A DNA stretch of 64,000 nucleotides from Ooceraea biroi. Lineage: Eukaryota > Arthropoda > Insecta > Hymenoptera > Formicidae. Numbering within the stretch: the stretch's first letter is position 1; every line of letters starts with the position of its first letter. The stretch lies in assembly GCF_003672135.1 (NCBI RefSeq), contig NC_039514.1:2976001-3040000 (forward strand), given 5' to 3'. The notes below the pieces were generated by a model that was not told the origin of the DNA, made no database searches, and saw only the letters and a list, made by a program, of their open reading frames with translations. A program made the position numbers and the translations under genes. Below, one piece after another: positions 26,261-38,400 of this stretch.

Positions 26261-27853
26261 GATATAGAACGTCACACGTTTATATCAGATTAATTGCTTT
26301 CTCTAAATAAAACGTGTATATAAAATATAAAATTTATATAAAATATAAAATACATTGCATGTACATCTTTAAATCTATCTAAAGTTGTGTATCATATGGA
26401 TGACGTATTGTCTTTATGATTTATGATTTGATCGGTCCATCACTGATCCGGATAATCTCGCAATAATTCAACGCTAGAGAGACGTCGGCATTAATATTTC
26501 ATTGCAAAACAATTTCTCACGTAATCCCCGCTGCAATTTCCGTTGCAGTCTACGACTGATCTGAGGATTAAACGGTAGCCACTCTCGATTTTTTTCGATT
26601 CGACTGTCGCGATTCCAGGAGTAACTTTCGAAGTGGAAGGAAACTCAGAGAGGGGAAGATCGCTTAAGCTGATCTGCGGTAAAATGTGGGCATTTTTCCA
26701 CGCGTGCGTGCATGTGTTCGTGTTCGTATACGTTTCCGTAGGTTTTGGGGGAGTGAGGTTTAGGACAACTGGAACATCAATATACGGAGCACGAAGTTCC
26801 AGCGACGAGGCGAGGAATCGCTGAGGGTGTATCCGCCAAGCACCATACATCATGCGTAATGTCGGATCCGATTCTCATATTATACCCTTATACGTGGATA
26901 GATAGATAGATTTATGTCGCATGTGACGAGCACGGAACGAGCTCAGGCATTCAGCTCAGACACTCGTGATGGCATAGGCGGGAGACAAAAATCGACAGAG
27001 CTGGCCTTCATATTTCCGTCTAGTGCGGGTGAGCGAAACTCAACCGTCTTTCCAATAAACCTTACCGATCGATACAACAAGATGTCTTTATCTGATTCGT
27101 TTTCTTTATGTGCTGAGAAACGCGTTCAATGGCAATCTTCCGATTATACGAGTGAGAGTGCCTGGCGAAGAAATAATGGCGGCTGATTTGAATTTTACGG
27201 CAGTTCTGAAATCGGGGAACGTCGAAGCGCGCGCGGAACGCAATTTAAATTATAGTACCTAATATCTGTACATAATTTATGCCCTTGTTTTCTTGGCAAC
27301 GCGCTATACTATGTCTATGTTGGATGAGCGAACGCGTTTCGCGGAGAATCGACGCGCTGGTAAAGAGGGTGAAAGAGGAGGACGAACGCAATTTAAATTA
27401 TCCTGAATAATTCTCGCAATATCCGATCTTTATGGCTCGGAAAATGCGACCGTCTTTCCGCAGCCTATAACGACACGATTTCCGCCGCCGGATAATGGCC
27501 TCCTTAATGTTCCTCCAATCTACCACTCGGCGAAATTTCACACAAAACGACGTTCGAATTTAGTAGTCCCGCGTTTTCGATCTGTCACCTCATCTTCCCC
27601 ACGAGTAACTTTAGTCTTATTACCTGCTAATTTATTAATTCTCTGACGGTGAATTTGATGAGATGTAAATCGCGAAAAATGATGAAAATGAGACGTACCT
27701 CACGATGTAACGCGCGATTATCGACTCGTGTGGAATAAAAACGATATCGAGTAGACGATAGGACCACCGAAGGGAAGAGAAAAGTCCGCCACGGGGTACG
27801 GCTTGCCGTGGCGCGGTCGAAGGTATATATCTTTGATTAACGACCGCGACGCC

Positions 27854-27856
<3 letters not shown>

Positions 27857-27910
<54 letters not shown>
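27857..27910. repeat. (TA)27 microsatellite
   Basis: An uninterrupted TA run of 54 bp, self-complementary and likely length-variable. Confidence 0.95.
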
Positions 27911-27916
<6 letters not shown>

Positions 27917-30900
27917 CCGTTGGAGACTGCGTACCGATCAAGCCCTCAGACGCATTCGGTAGCGCCCCACTAACAATAAGAAATATCACGATGGGTAATT
28001 TATTATCGATGGCAAAAAGCGTCAGTCGGCGCATCCGATGGGACGCGGGGCGCCGTCGCCGCCATCATCCCCGAACGAAAAGTTCGGCCGGCCGCGGTGC
28101 GTTACGAATGGCTCCTATTTATTACGTATATGACGATCTTGCGCCCGTCGCTGGCTTACTTCCGTTGCTAATCTCACGTTGCGGGACTGAGAAAGCCCGC
28201 GTCGCCGATGAGCAATCGTCGCGATTTTCATAATCGACTGCCGCCATTGCGCCGATACGATTCTTACAGCAGGCTGTGTTTCTTTTTGTGACAGCGAATC
28301 GATTGGGAAGAATGGGGGACATTGAAGGGGGACTATGTGAAGGGTTGATATCCATTCAGATAATTTTGGTTAATTAAATTACATTCCAGATGATGCAAAT
28401 TTGTTTCTTTTTGGCACATCTGATTATTTCTATTAAGATTGAATAATTATAGAACTGTTTTTGAAAACAAGACTTGTTCGATAAACATGAGATCATTAGT
28501 GATTGTTAAACGTGGCCACATAAATGTGGCATGTGTGAACGCTTGTGCGCGAAGAAAGCGAATTGTGAATATGATGATGCGTCTTCGCAATCCGATGTTG
28601 TATTTCAACGACTTTTCTCAGACTACTTGGTCATTTGTTTCCTGAAGCTCCATTTCACGACAACCTGACGGATGAAAATATTCCCTATCTCCTATGAGTG
28701 CTTGAAGCGTGAGCGATTTTCATGTCAAAGTGTAATACCAAAACAATATACCATTACCGTGAAAAGCACATGAATTATCGGATATGGACAACTTTGTTCA
28801 ACTCTTTTTTAGAATTTAAAAGATTTTATTACCTATTTATATCTAAAACTTAATGCTTAACGAATTCTGCGATTCCAATTGCTCATAACTTATTAAAAAT
28901 TATCAGTATTTTAAATTTGTATAAAAGAGACTAAAGAAATGTTCAAATATCAGCCAGGAATGATAATATCAGCTGAAAAAACGCGCTTGAGAAATCTGGC
29001 ACTACGATATCCAGAAAAGGCGCTCTTCAGGAAAGGTAGGTGAGACGTGCTTAGCCGCGTATAACCCGGAATTTCGCAGAGACAGAGACTAGGGAAGGCT
29101 AGGGGAGGAAAACCCTTACGCTCGCGCATACGTATCGCCGAGAATTTATATTTTAAATCGACTCGCATTAGGAGCGCGCGTTTAGCCGCGGTAAGGCCGC
29201 ATTCCCTCGCAGCGGAGGACCGAGAGAAAGCACGTGCTACATGGGCTTCCACACGTCGCATCAAACGCGCGTAATAACGTGACAAATGGCCACTTTACGT
29301 GGCGACTACCACGGGGACATTCTTGCCGACGAGCATTACGTTTAACGTTTGACGTCGGTCTCTTTAACCTCGCGACGGCGGCCCCTCCTTCGCTTCCATT
29401 GTCGGTGCCCGTGCCTCTTTCAGGACCAAAGGGATGCAAAGGACAACTTGTTTAGTCATCCCGACATCTGCGAAGACAACGAACGAGCATCAATGCGGAC
29501 TTCTACTGGATCGTAAAATCTCGTCGGCTTGCTCGGGACCGCACGCAGAATGTCACGACGTTTACTAGATATAAATCGAGATTTCTTGACAGATTTGGAA
29601 CTTTTTGTCGTTGATATTAAATGTTCTCTTCAATGCAATTAAGCTTTGAATCAAATTCGAATGAGATTCTTGTAGAGTTCAATTATATTCTAATTGGATT
29701 ATATTCGTAAGTATAATCCATAGTACGATGTTTTACACCTACAATCATAAATTTTGCATTGAAATAAATAAAAAATGAATACAGTTTTTAATATTGTTTA
29801 TGAGAATTTTTATAGAAGTCTTGTCTCAAATCGTAATGAGCACGACCGCAGTCATCAAGAATAATGACGTGGTCACAAAGGACCAACGCAGCCGGTCAAA
29901 GTTTTGATTTACATATATCACGCTTTTAAAATAAATCTCGGCGGATACTCGGCGCAGGAAAGTACTTCAAAAAGTTACCTGTTACACGCGGCCTGGAAAT
30001 TAAACCGGGATGCTCGTGTTCAGTACGCGCACGTGTCCGCTCGTAAATGCACGCGCGCGGAACTCACGAGATATTTTACAATTACTGCGAAATCCATTAA
30101 GGCGAACCGAAATAGCGACGTGCATGGAGGCCGCATGTACATATACGCGTCGGAGCGCGCAGACGGAAATTCGCAAAACGACGAGAAGTTCTTGCGGAGT
30201 TATACGGTCTTCTCGTCGTCCTCGCGGTGAGCTAAGTCACGTTGTGGACTAGTTGGAGAAACACGCCTCGTGGAATATGCGATATTTACATTCACTCGTT
30301 CATTTATCCTAATTTCTTTGAATATCACTGTGCGATAATTCTATGAGATATATCTATGTCTTTTATATATAATATAGCCTTTTACATATAAATATATGCC
30401 TTTTTAAACAAAAGCATATAAAAATTGCTTTTGCGATCTTGTTGATATCGCTTGCGAATAATACGACGTAATACGAAACTCGAAAAAACTTACCCGAATT
30501 TTGAGTAAAACAGATTTTTCGATTTCGAGTAGAATAGGTCCATGTATGATCAGCCAGTGAAAGAAAAGTACGATTGTGATAGAATTATGAATAGTATAAT
30601 ATTGATTTGATAAAATTAAAACATAGTTATATTTAATTAGTAATAATTAGTAGGTATCATATATCGTATAAGGTATCGAAGAAATTTGGATTTTATGATA
30701 TAACAAAATTATATAAATTTATATGGAGTACATTGCGGCTTCGATATTTTCCCTTCCGTTGTAGTTTTGCTGGTTCTCGGGTTTCCTTGGACCTATTCGT
30801 TGGCACGAATCGAGAGATCTTCGCACTGTATACCAAAATGAAAGCCAGCTTGATAATAAGATCCAGCCACAGTGTAGAGAACAACTCGTAAGGCGCTGCA

Positions 30901-33017
30901 AGGGGGCCTAAGATACGACACTCGCGCTGTGGTTTTAACTCCTGGTTATATTCCCAGCTAGGAGATTGCTAGATTCAAGCGAGCCGTATCTGCCTGCGCA
31001 CCCATACATCCGTCCAACGCACCTACACGTGGCGGAACACGGGGTGGAAACCCGTATCCTTTAGAATCGTACAAGTCGGAAACTAAGGTACCAAGAAATA
31101 TTCGAAAGCTGTAGCGATAAACTCATCGCGCCAAGACTGAGCGGTACTAAAACCCAATACCAGACAACCGAACAACTGAGCAACTAAGAAGTTTTATTCC
31201 TTAATTCGCGCGCGTGGGTGTTCTCTTATTCGGCATAAGATGTTTCCATCACTTTGATAATGTCCAAAAAAAGCTTGATAAAGCAAGAAAAGTTCAACTC
31301 CATTAAAAAGTATATTTGTAAGACATTTCTGCCGACAGATTGGGAATATGTGTCAATATGTATCATAACGACCATATATTGTGATTAAAAATACAATAGT
31401 CGGGACTTTGCCATGGTTGTACCGAGATCATAGAATGTCTTGGCTTCGCACTGATCGTGAGCCACCATCGCACGGAAAATGCATTATTTCCTCCCCATTG
31501 ACTTGAAACACAGTCGCGACGAGACGATATCACGTATCACAACAATGCGCGCGGGTTGGCGCGTAAAAACACGGTATTTTCGACGAAGCTAGAAAGCGGC
31601 AGGAATTGCGGTTGGAGTCCGGCGATGGCTCGGGAGGAGTCGCGCGAATAAAAGGGAAATGTATGGAAGGAAAGATCTAATTTGTTCCTGTCGGGTCCGC
31701 TTTCGGATGCGTAGGTGGTGGTGGTTTCTGAAGGGGCAGGGGGACATGGTGGTTCCAGGGGGTGGAGAAGGCGGGTGGGACGGAATTAATATTCATAAGC
31801 GTCCAGAGAGGTCTCGAGGGCGGGGTCAACTTACATGTATCTTTCGCTACTGACCCGAGCCACCGGCGCGATAACGGTCGGGAATTAAAATACTGCCCGC
31901 AGGTTTTAACCCTTCTTCGTCGTTCGGGGTATGTGCGTCCGCGGGCGGGCGGTAGAACGGACGTGGTCGGTGTCCCGCAATCTTTGATGGTAGTAGTGAC
32001 GGCGGTGAGGGGTGGTTTCCACTCGGAGATCCTTAAAACTTCGAATGTAACGCACGCGGCAATCTTTTGCGGGATCTACTTGCCATTGTTGTCCCGTGAA
32101 ATGTAAATCTGGATTAAAGGGCGTCGCTAGGAGGTGGAGTAGGATGGAGATGTAGGTCCGTGGACCGTGGACCTCGCAAATTCATCCTGAGAATACGTAA
32201 CGCGCGGACGAGCACGGCGAGAGCGCATTTTCTTTGGATGGCGCATACGTGCTCAAAATGCATCGCCAGCGAAACTAATCTAGTCCCAAACTAAACAGTC
32301 GTTTTTAGTATTGTTAAACCGAAATTTTATGCATGGTCAACATTCCCTAAGAAATTAATCTCCGAGATTCTAAATAGTTCTATATATAACTCGAGCAAGT
32401 GTACGTTCGTTCTTCCAGCTCTCCGAGTGGAATTTGCCGAAGAGATATTAATTGAGGATTAATCAAAATTCATATCGTGACAACGTGATGAACGTGTCTC
32501 GGCAAAACTATTTGCGGAACGTTTCAGTGTAACAAATGATCCTCGCCGACTGCATCGTGCCCGCGGACATTCAAGATCGGCGGACGCGTTAAAAAGACGT
32601 CGGTGCCATATGTTACTCGCGGAGTTTACTCGTCGGATATCATTAGCCGAGGTGACTCATTGAGCGCGAAGTGACACAGCAGCGCTAAGGATCGTCTCGA
32701 AGACGGGGCTGGCTGGATGAGCCAGCGCTTCCTGTGGTACACAATTAGTCCTTGGGTATTAATCCCGCCCGCTGGCCATTACCCGACAGGATATTATGCC
32801 GCTGGAGGCGGTGAACAATGCGGATTATACAGGGAAAACGCTTCGATAGCGTTTCTAATACGGAATCCACGTGGGCGAGCGACGGTGGTGGCGGTGGTGG
32901 AGGTTACTACCACCAGCACCCCAGCTCCACGGGGGTGGAGTACACCATCCTCGTAAACGTTAGCCCACGGACCGACTTAACTTGGCTGGCAATAATAAAA
33001 TGATATAGGAGGCGAAA

Positions 33018-33057
33018 TATGCATTTAAATTATCGCCCCGCGATAATAATTTGCATA
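33018..33057. promoter_or_regulatory. Hairpin of two octamer/Hox-like sites
   Basis: The left arm TATGCATTTAAATTATCGC and the right arm, read in reverse as TATGCAAATTATTATCGC, are near-identical and separated by a few C. The arms carry ATGCAAAT/ATGCATTT and TAAT cores typical of POU and homeodomain sites. Confidence 0.35.
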
Positions 33058-33255
33058 CCGCCGCGCGGCACCTCTCCGCCACTTCGATGGGCCCCCCGGT
33101 TCGCTTAGTTTAGCCCCGTTTAATTTAAATAATACTTCTCGGCGCGGGGGAAGCCGAGGCCGAGGCAAGATATACATAAAATCGCCATAACATTATAAAT
33201 TATAACTGATACGGCTTATATCGCGAGAGCGAGAGTACCAGCCTCCTCTTTCTCA

Positions 33256-33261
<6 letters not shown>

Positions 33262-33289
<28 letters not shown>
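33262..33289. repeat. (CT)n microsatellite
   Basis: A run of 14 CT units followed by further pyrimidine-rich sequence. Confidence 0.9.
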
Positions 33290-33294
<5 letters not shown>

Positions 33295-33973
33295 ACGCTC
33301 GCTAGCTCTCGCTCTTTCCTTCTCTTGCGCTTTCTATCTTCTCTTCCGTCGTCGTCGTAGCCGTAGCCGCACAGAGATGCGCATTCGGACGATTACGGAC
33401 ACCTAAAGGGCTCCTTGCCTGATTAAGGTACGCCAAATGAGACCCCTCGATCCCCGAACCATTAATTTCGAATCACAGGAGCGGAAAGAGACCGAACGTT
33501 AATCCTCCGAAGGATAACTTCCTCGCGGAGGATGATCATGGTTTTCATAGGCGACCAAGTGCATTTTAATTTGGATGAACAATAGATGTCATTTGAATGC
33601 ATTTCGGTCTCTCGCCTCCCTTTTCTTAACGCAAAGAATCCACAATAATAAAATGCCCTCGCGTCATTCATTCTGATTAACCTAATAACGAATAAAAGAA
33701 GAATTAATAATCCACCATAGGATCGAAGAAACTCGAATTCTATGATAATCAAATGGAGCGGTCGGTCATCGCGGTAGCTGATATGAATTTCTCCTTTGCA
33801 CCCCACCGGCGACTTCACGCACGCAATTGCCCGGCGTCAATCCCATTCGCATGCACGCACATGCGAAACGTGCCACTGTGCCTCAAGGCTTTACGTTATT
33901 ATTTTATTAAGTCGTAATATAGAGAGACAACGGAGATGTTTGAACGCTCGCGTGGTGTGACGATGGTTATATA

Positions 33974-34270
33974 CGGGGTGCCACGAAAATTACTCATTTT
34001 CCTCGATTGTAGATATGGTAAATTCAAACAACAAGAATGATGATACCAGCTTTGAAACATTTGTATTTTTTTTAATTATAAGTCACTAAATTGATTCTCC
34101 AAAATTGAAATCTTTCGCGGCTTAAGCTTTGCAAATTCTATTTTCAGAACTCGGAAGTTTTGTGTTGGCGTTAATCAAAAATCAAAATACAAAGTTTTCA
34201 TAATACGATAAGTAACGCGATCATGTTTTACTGTGACCACAGGGAGACGCACAACTCCCATGACACCCCG
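33974..34270. mobile_element. MITE-like element with CGGGGTG termini
   Basis: The ends are inverted: the left begins CGGGGTGCCACGAAAATT, and the right end read in reverse begins CGGGGTGTCATGGGAGTT (13 of 18 match). TATA lies immediately outside both ends, consistent with a TA-containing target duplication. It is about 297 bp with an AT-rich non-coding interior. The family is not identified. Confidence 0.6.
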
Positions 34271-34630
34271 TATACGCGTACACACTTCCGCGGGGTCTCT
34301 CGCACACACTGGGTGGCTTCGTGAGCACCGCGATGCTTGCCCATCGTCGTGCCAGCCAGGCCACGCAATTCCGCAAAGTATGCAGATCTAAGAATTCAAA
34401 TGGCGGCCCTATACCGCCCGTAAAATGGCGGACAATCGCGCTCGTAAACCACTATATTAAAATTCTATATCGTCCCCAGCATGTAGCCCGTCACTTTCCG
34501 CTGCCTCCCCGGTCGCAGTTCTCTTGCCCCGCCGTTTCTTCCTGCGTGCGTTCGCTTTTCCCACCCTGTACGAAGGGTCCAAGCGGTAAACCTTCCGCGC
34601 GCCCACCTACTGATCCTTACATTGTACGAA

Positions 34631-34748
34631 GTTTGCGGACTATTCACCGGACGTTCGCGTTTATGTGCGTGCCGGCGGTCATGCGTGCGGACATTGGCGC
34701 CTCGTGGCCAAAGTATAAAATGAGCGAGCGCGTCCACTTCCGGAAATG
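34631..34748 (+). repeat. Local duplication B, copy 1
   Basis: It shares TTCGCGTTTATGTGC, GGTCATGC, TGCGGACATTGGCGCCTCG and TCCACTTC in the same order with 35271-35402. Copy 1 lacks about 30 bp present in the second copy after GGCGCCTCG. Confidence 0.8.
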
Positions 34749-35270
34749 AGCCGGACCTGTGTCGCGGAGTAAGACATAAAAAAAAGTAACGCTGCGTCCT
34801 GGTTGCTGCGGTTGGTTCCTTTCTCGTTCCTCGGAATGATTAAGTAGATTTGTACTCGCATCCGTATGTAAAATAAAGTATGGGGAACTTAATTATAAGA
34901 TTTATTGTTAATGAGATATTAGTCCACGGCCATTACCGTGATTACCATTATCTCTATTTAAGCATGTGTATTTTCATATATTTTACATAAAATATCGTGG
35001 AACTGTTATATATATAATCTGTACTTAAAAAAAAATAAATATTTACATATTTATATATATAATAAGTATGATAAAAATGCTTTACATAATAGACATCATA
35101 AATGAAGGCTGCAGGGAATGATAGAATTTCTCAGAATTATTAACGTCTAATTATTTTTAAAATGATTTAATCTCTTCACATTTATATGATTAATTATTTA
35201 TCATATACTATAGAAAACAATCGATATTTTCCAAATTTTCATTGTAATCAAATGTTTGGCTGACTGTCGA

Positions 35271-35402
35271 GTTCGCGACTACTCGCCAGGCATTCGCGTT
35301 TATGTGCATGTCGTGGTCATGCATGCGGACATTGGCGCCTCGGTTCTTGGATGCCCGGCTGGAGGGCGTACATAAAGTATGCATATCTCCACTTCAGAAA
35401 AT
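35271..35402 (+). repeat. Local duplication B, copy 2
   Basis: This is the direct partner of 34631-34748 at 640 bp distance, with an extra segment at about 35343-35372. Differences are mostly substitutions, so the duplication is not recent. Confidence 0.8.
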
Positions 35403-38400
35403 ATGGGTATATCAACCGCAGAGGCGCCGTGAGATGACCGGACAGCGCAGCGATGTCGAAAGGAATTTTACTTCGCTGGTAATACACAAGGAGAGTTCGC
35501 GGCTTTCTCTACATAGAAATTACATTCACCGAATACACAGAAACAAGTCATGTGGACAAGATAGTTCTATAAGCACGAAAGGAAAATTCATAGTTCTCTT
35601 AATATTCTTGCATAGCGATTTGCAAGCTTTGCGTTACTCTCCAAATTGTTTGCGCGAAACATAACATCAACCATTCCGGTCAAAATTACCAATTTAAACA
35701 GAGAAGGGAACGACATGAGGAGTTTCGATTGTAATCGAGTCAGCCAACGTATGCAAGAGATAACATTTCAAAAGGATGACAAGAAAGCGTGATCGCAAGC
35801 GAGACAAGGGTGGACGTGCCCAGTGATATCGGCAAATTCTTTCGCAAGAGGCTGCCGGAAGCGCACGTGGGCGAGGTGAAAACGGAAGCGGAACGCAATT
35901 ACAATACGCTCGCGCGTATCGCTGATTCACGTGTGTCTCACGTGTGTACGCAGCGGCGAGAGCATGTACGCAATAAGTTAATCGCGTTAGCGGCTCGCTT
36001 GATTAAACGAGCGATCAGCCTGATGGCTGTCTGCTGTGGGTGCGGCGCAGTCGGGCATTAATACAAAACTCGATTGTCATTCGTCGCTTGACCCCGCTGG
36101 CCCCCTGATTACATCGATTCATTAACCGTGGCTGTCCTGCCAGCGGTAGCGAAGCGTTATTCCCGAGCCGCGGCTCCGAAAATCAACTGACCTTTATCAA
36201 CGTCCCGTCGTAGGGCCGAAATTGTCCGCACGCGATAAAACGCGGTAATTGATGTTCCACGATCGATGGGTCTCGGCCAAGTAGAAAGAAGTGATCCATT
36301 TATTTGACGCGACAGTAGATTACTACGATGCAGTATGAAAAATCATTTATTTCTTACGCTTACGAGACCAAGTTATGTCACTGTTATAAGTGAAAGATTA
36401 TAAATCCACATGTCAGCTTTCGGTTACATTCAGAAATACAAATTCGTGCAAAATGATTTTATATATTACATAAAATAATATTATAATTCTTTAGAAACGC
36501 AAGATCTTAACGCGTTCTAATATCTCATCTGCGGTTGCTTTCTGGGACATAACTCATGGTACTCGATTAATAAACTCGTCGATTGATCCCATGCTCGCTG
36601 AAGCTGACACGGCAACAAAGAGACAACGAGGCGAGACGGTTTTCGACGTCGACGAATGACGATGCCTTCGCGCATTTAAAAGTTTTCTCCTCGTTAAGAC
36701 GTATTCCCGGGGGTAGTTGTCGGCAGGACCTAACGAGAGAGTGCCGTGTTCCGCACTGTTGTTTCTCTCCTCCCTCTCTTCTTTCTCTTTCTTCCACTGT
36801 TAGAGACACATTTATTAACGGCAGCTCGGCTCATCCCGCCGCTAAGTACCGGTAAGAGAGTACCCTCCCTGTTGCTTTTCCTCTTACCGAGAGCCTTCAT
36901 TCACTTTGGGTAGCTGTCTGCCGTCCCGTTCGGGGGTGAGGGAAAAAAAAAGACGTCACATTGTCGACGCCTTATTAATCCGGAAGCGAGGGTGAGAGGT
37001 GGAGGTTGCAAGCTTCAGCTTCGGGATGCTCAAGGTGTCGCGGGGTTGGGTTCTTTGAAGAAATTAAAAGAACAGAAGGTATAATGTGAACACATTCATT
37101 CCCTGGCGCGCGCGTCTCTTCGCCGTCTTCTTCGCCCTTCCATTTCTTCTTTCTCTCTCTGTTTCTCTCTTTTTCCTCCTGCGAGAGCAAGATCCATTAA
37201 CATCGCCGTTGCCCCGTGCTCTCGCTAAGCACCAGTCAGATAGACATCTCGAGACTTGTCACGGTTTCTTAAAATCCGACTTATATCCCGTTCCCTAAAC
37301 GTTTTACTTTGCCTCCTCGAACCTTTTCCTCCTTTGCTTTTATAATACACTGAGCGTGTAAAGTACGAGCAACTGTTTATTCTTTCAAACAATAAATTGA
37401 TAAAAATGTGATTTATCGCTAGCTTGCGATAGAAGATACACATTCCCGGTTCCCCAACTTTGAACGCATATATCTCGGCGTTGCCATTCGAATGGCACAC
37501 CCCGGAAAATGCATATCAATTCGTATTCGGTAATAGACGCATTTCTGCGGACCCGACAGAAGTACGCGAGCATTCCGCGTGAAGAGCGGTCGTCATAATG
37601 TAAGGCATCTGCGTAAGGATGGCAAACGAGGACGTTAGCCGAATAATGCAAAGCAAACCCGAGCTGAGATATAGTCCAGCATTTATTCATATTAAGGTGC
37701 TGTCACGGCGATGTCGCGTGTCCGCGTGTCAGCAGCCCCTTCTATCCACGACATTTCGGCCGCGTGCCCCCGCGTGTGTTTTGAAATTATATAGCGCGAG
37801 AACGCCCGACGTCGTTAGTCAAAACTCGCGCCGCATCTCGTCCTGTTAACTATGTGTATCTTGAGCACCCGTTACATTGCCATTTGTCAGGCCGGGCTTT
37901 TCGTCGTACGCGCGCAATTCCCGTGCGCGCGTTAAGTCGCGCGCCCGGCGCGCGATATTTCGGCCGGTTACGACACGCCCGCGTCCGGGATTTGTCTTGG
38001 ACCGATGTTTGCCGCGAGCAAACAGCGAATAAACGCTGCAATGTGAAAGGAATACATTGTCGAAGATCATCGCCGCGTCTTTCTGGACAACAGTTGAAAT
38101 AATCGCGCCACGTTTGCTCGCGAGCAACTTAAATAAATGTTTCATTTAGTACCACGCGCCTCTGAGCAGCAAATACATTTCTCCGAGGAGTAATACGTGG
38201 AAGTGTAATAAGGAGCTCCCGTGAGAATCGATGATCATGATAGCAAGTGCGATCTCGAAGTGTCTCCTCGGTCTTTGGTCCAATCCGGCGAGAAGCGAAA
38301 TTCTGACGACGATCGTTGTCTGGCAGACAGACTTTGATCATAAGTGACACGCGCGACTTTACGGTAAACCTAAGTTCTAAACTAATAAGGCAACACCATG

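Larger units (their letters stand above)
26261..33969. other. Non-coding block 3
   Basis: No supported gene. It contains a pair of identical 18-bp motifs (27236 and 27384), a 54-bp TA microsatellite (27857-27910), a GCCACAT inverted repeat at 28515-28530, a CpG-rich block at 31.6-33.2 kb, a hairpin of octamer-like sites at 33018-33057 and a CT microsatellite at 33262-33289. Confidence 0.5.

Noticed and set aside
28944..28975. AAATATCAGCCAGG, resembling the start of miR-283
   Set aside because: The match breaks after the seed and I could not form a precursor-like hairpin around it.
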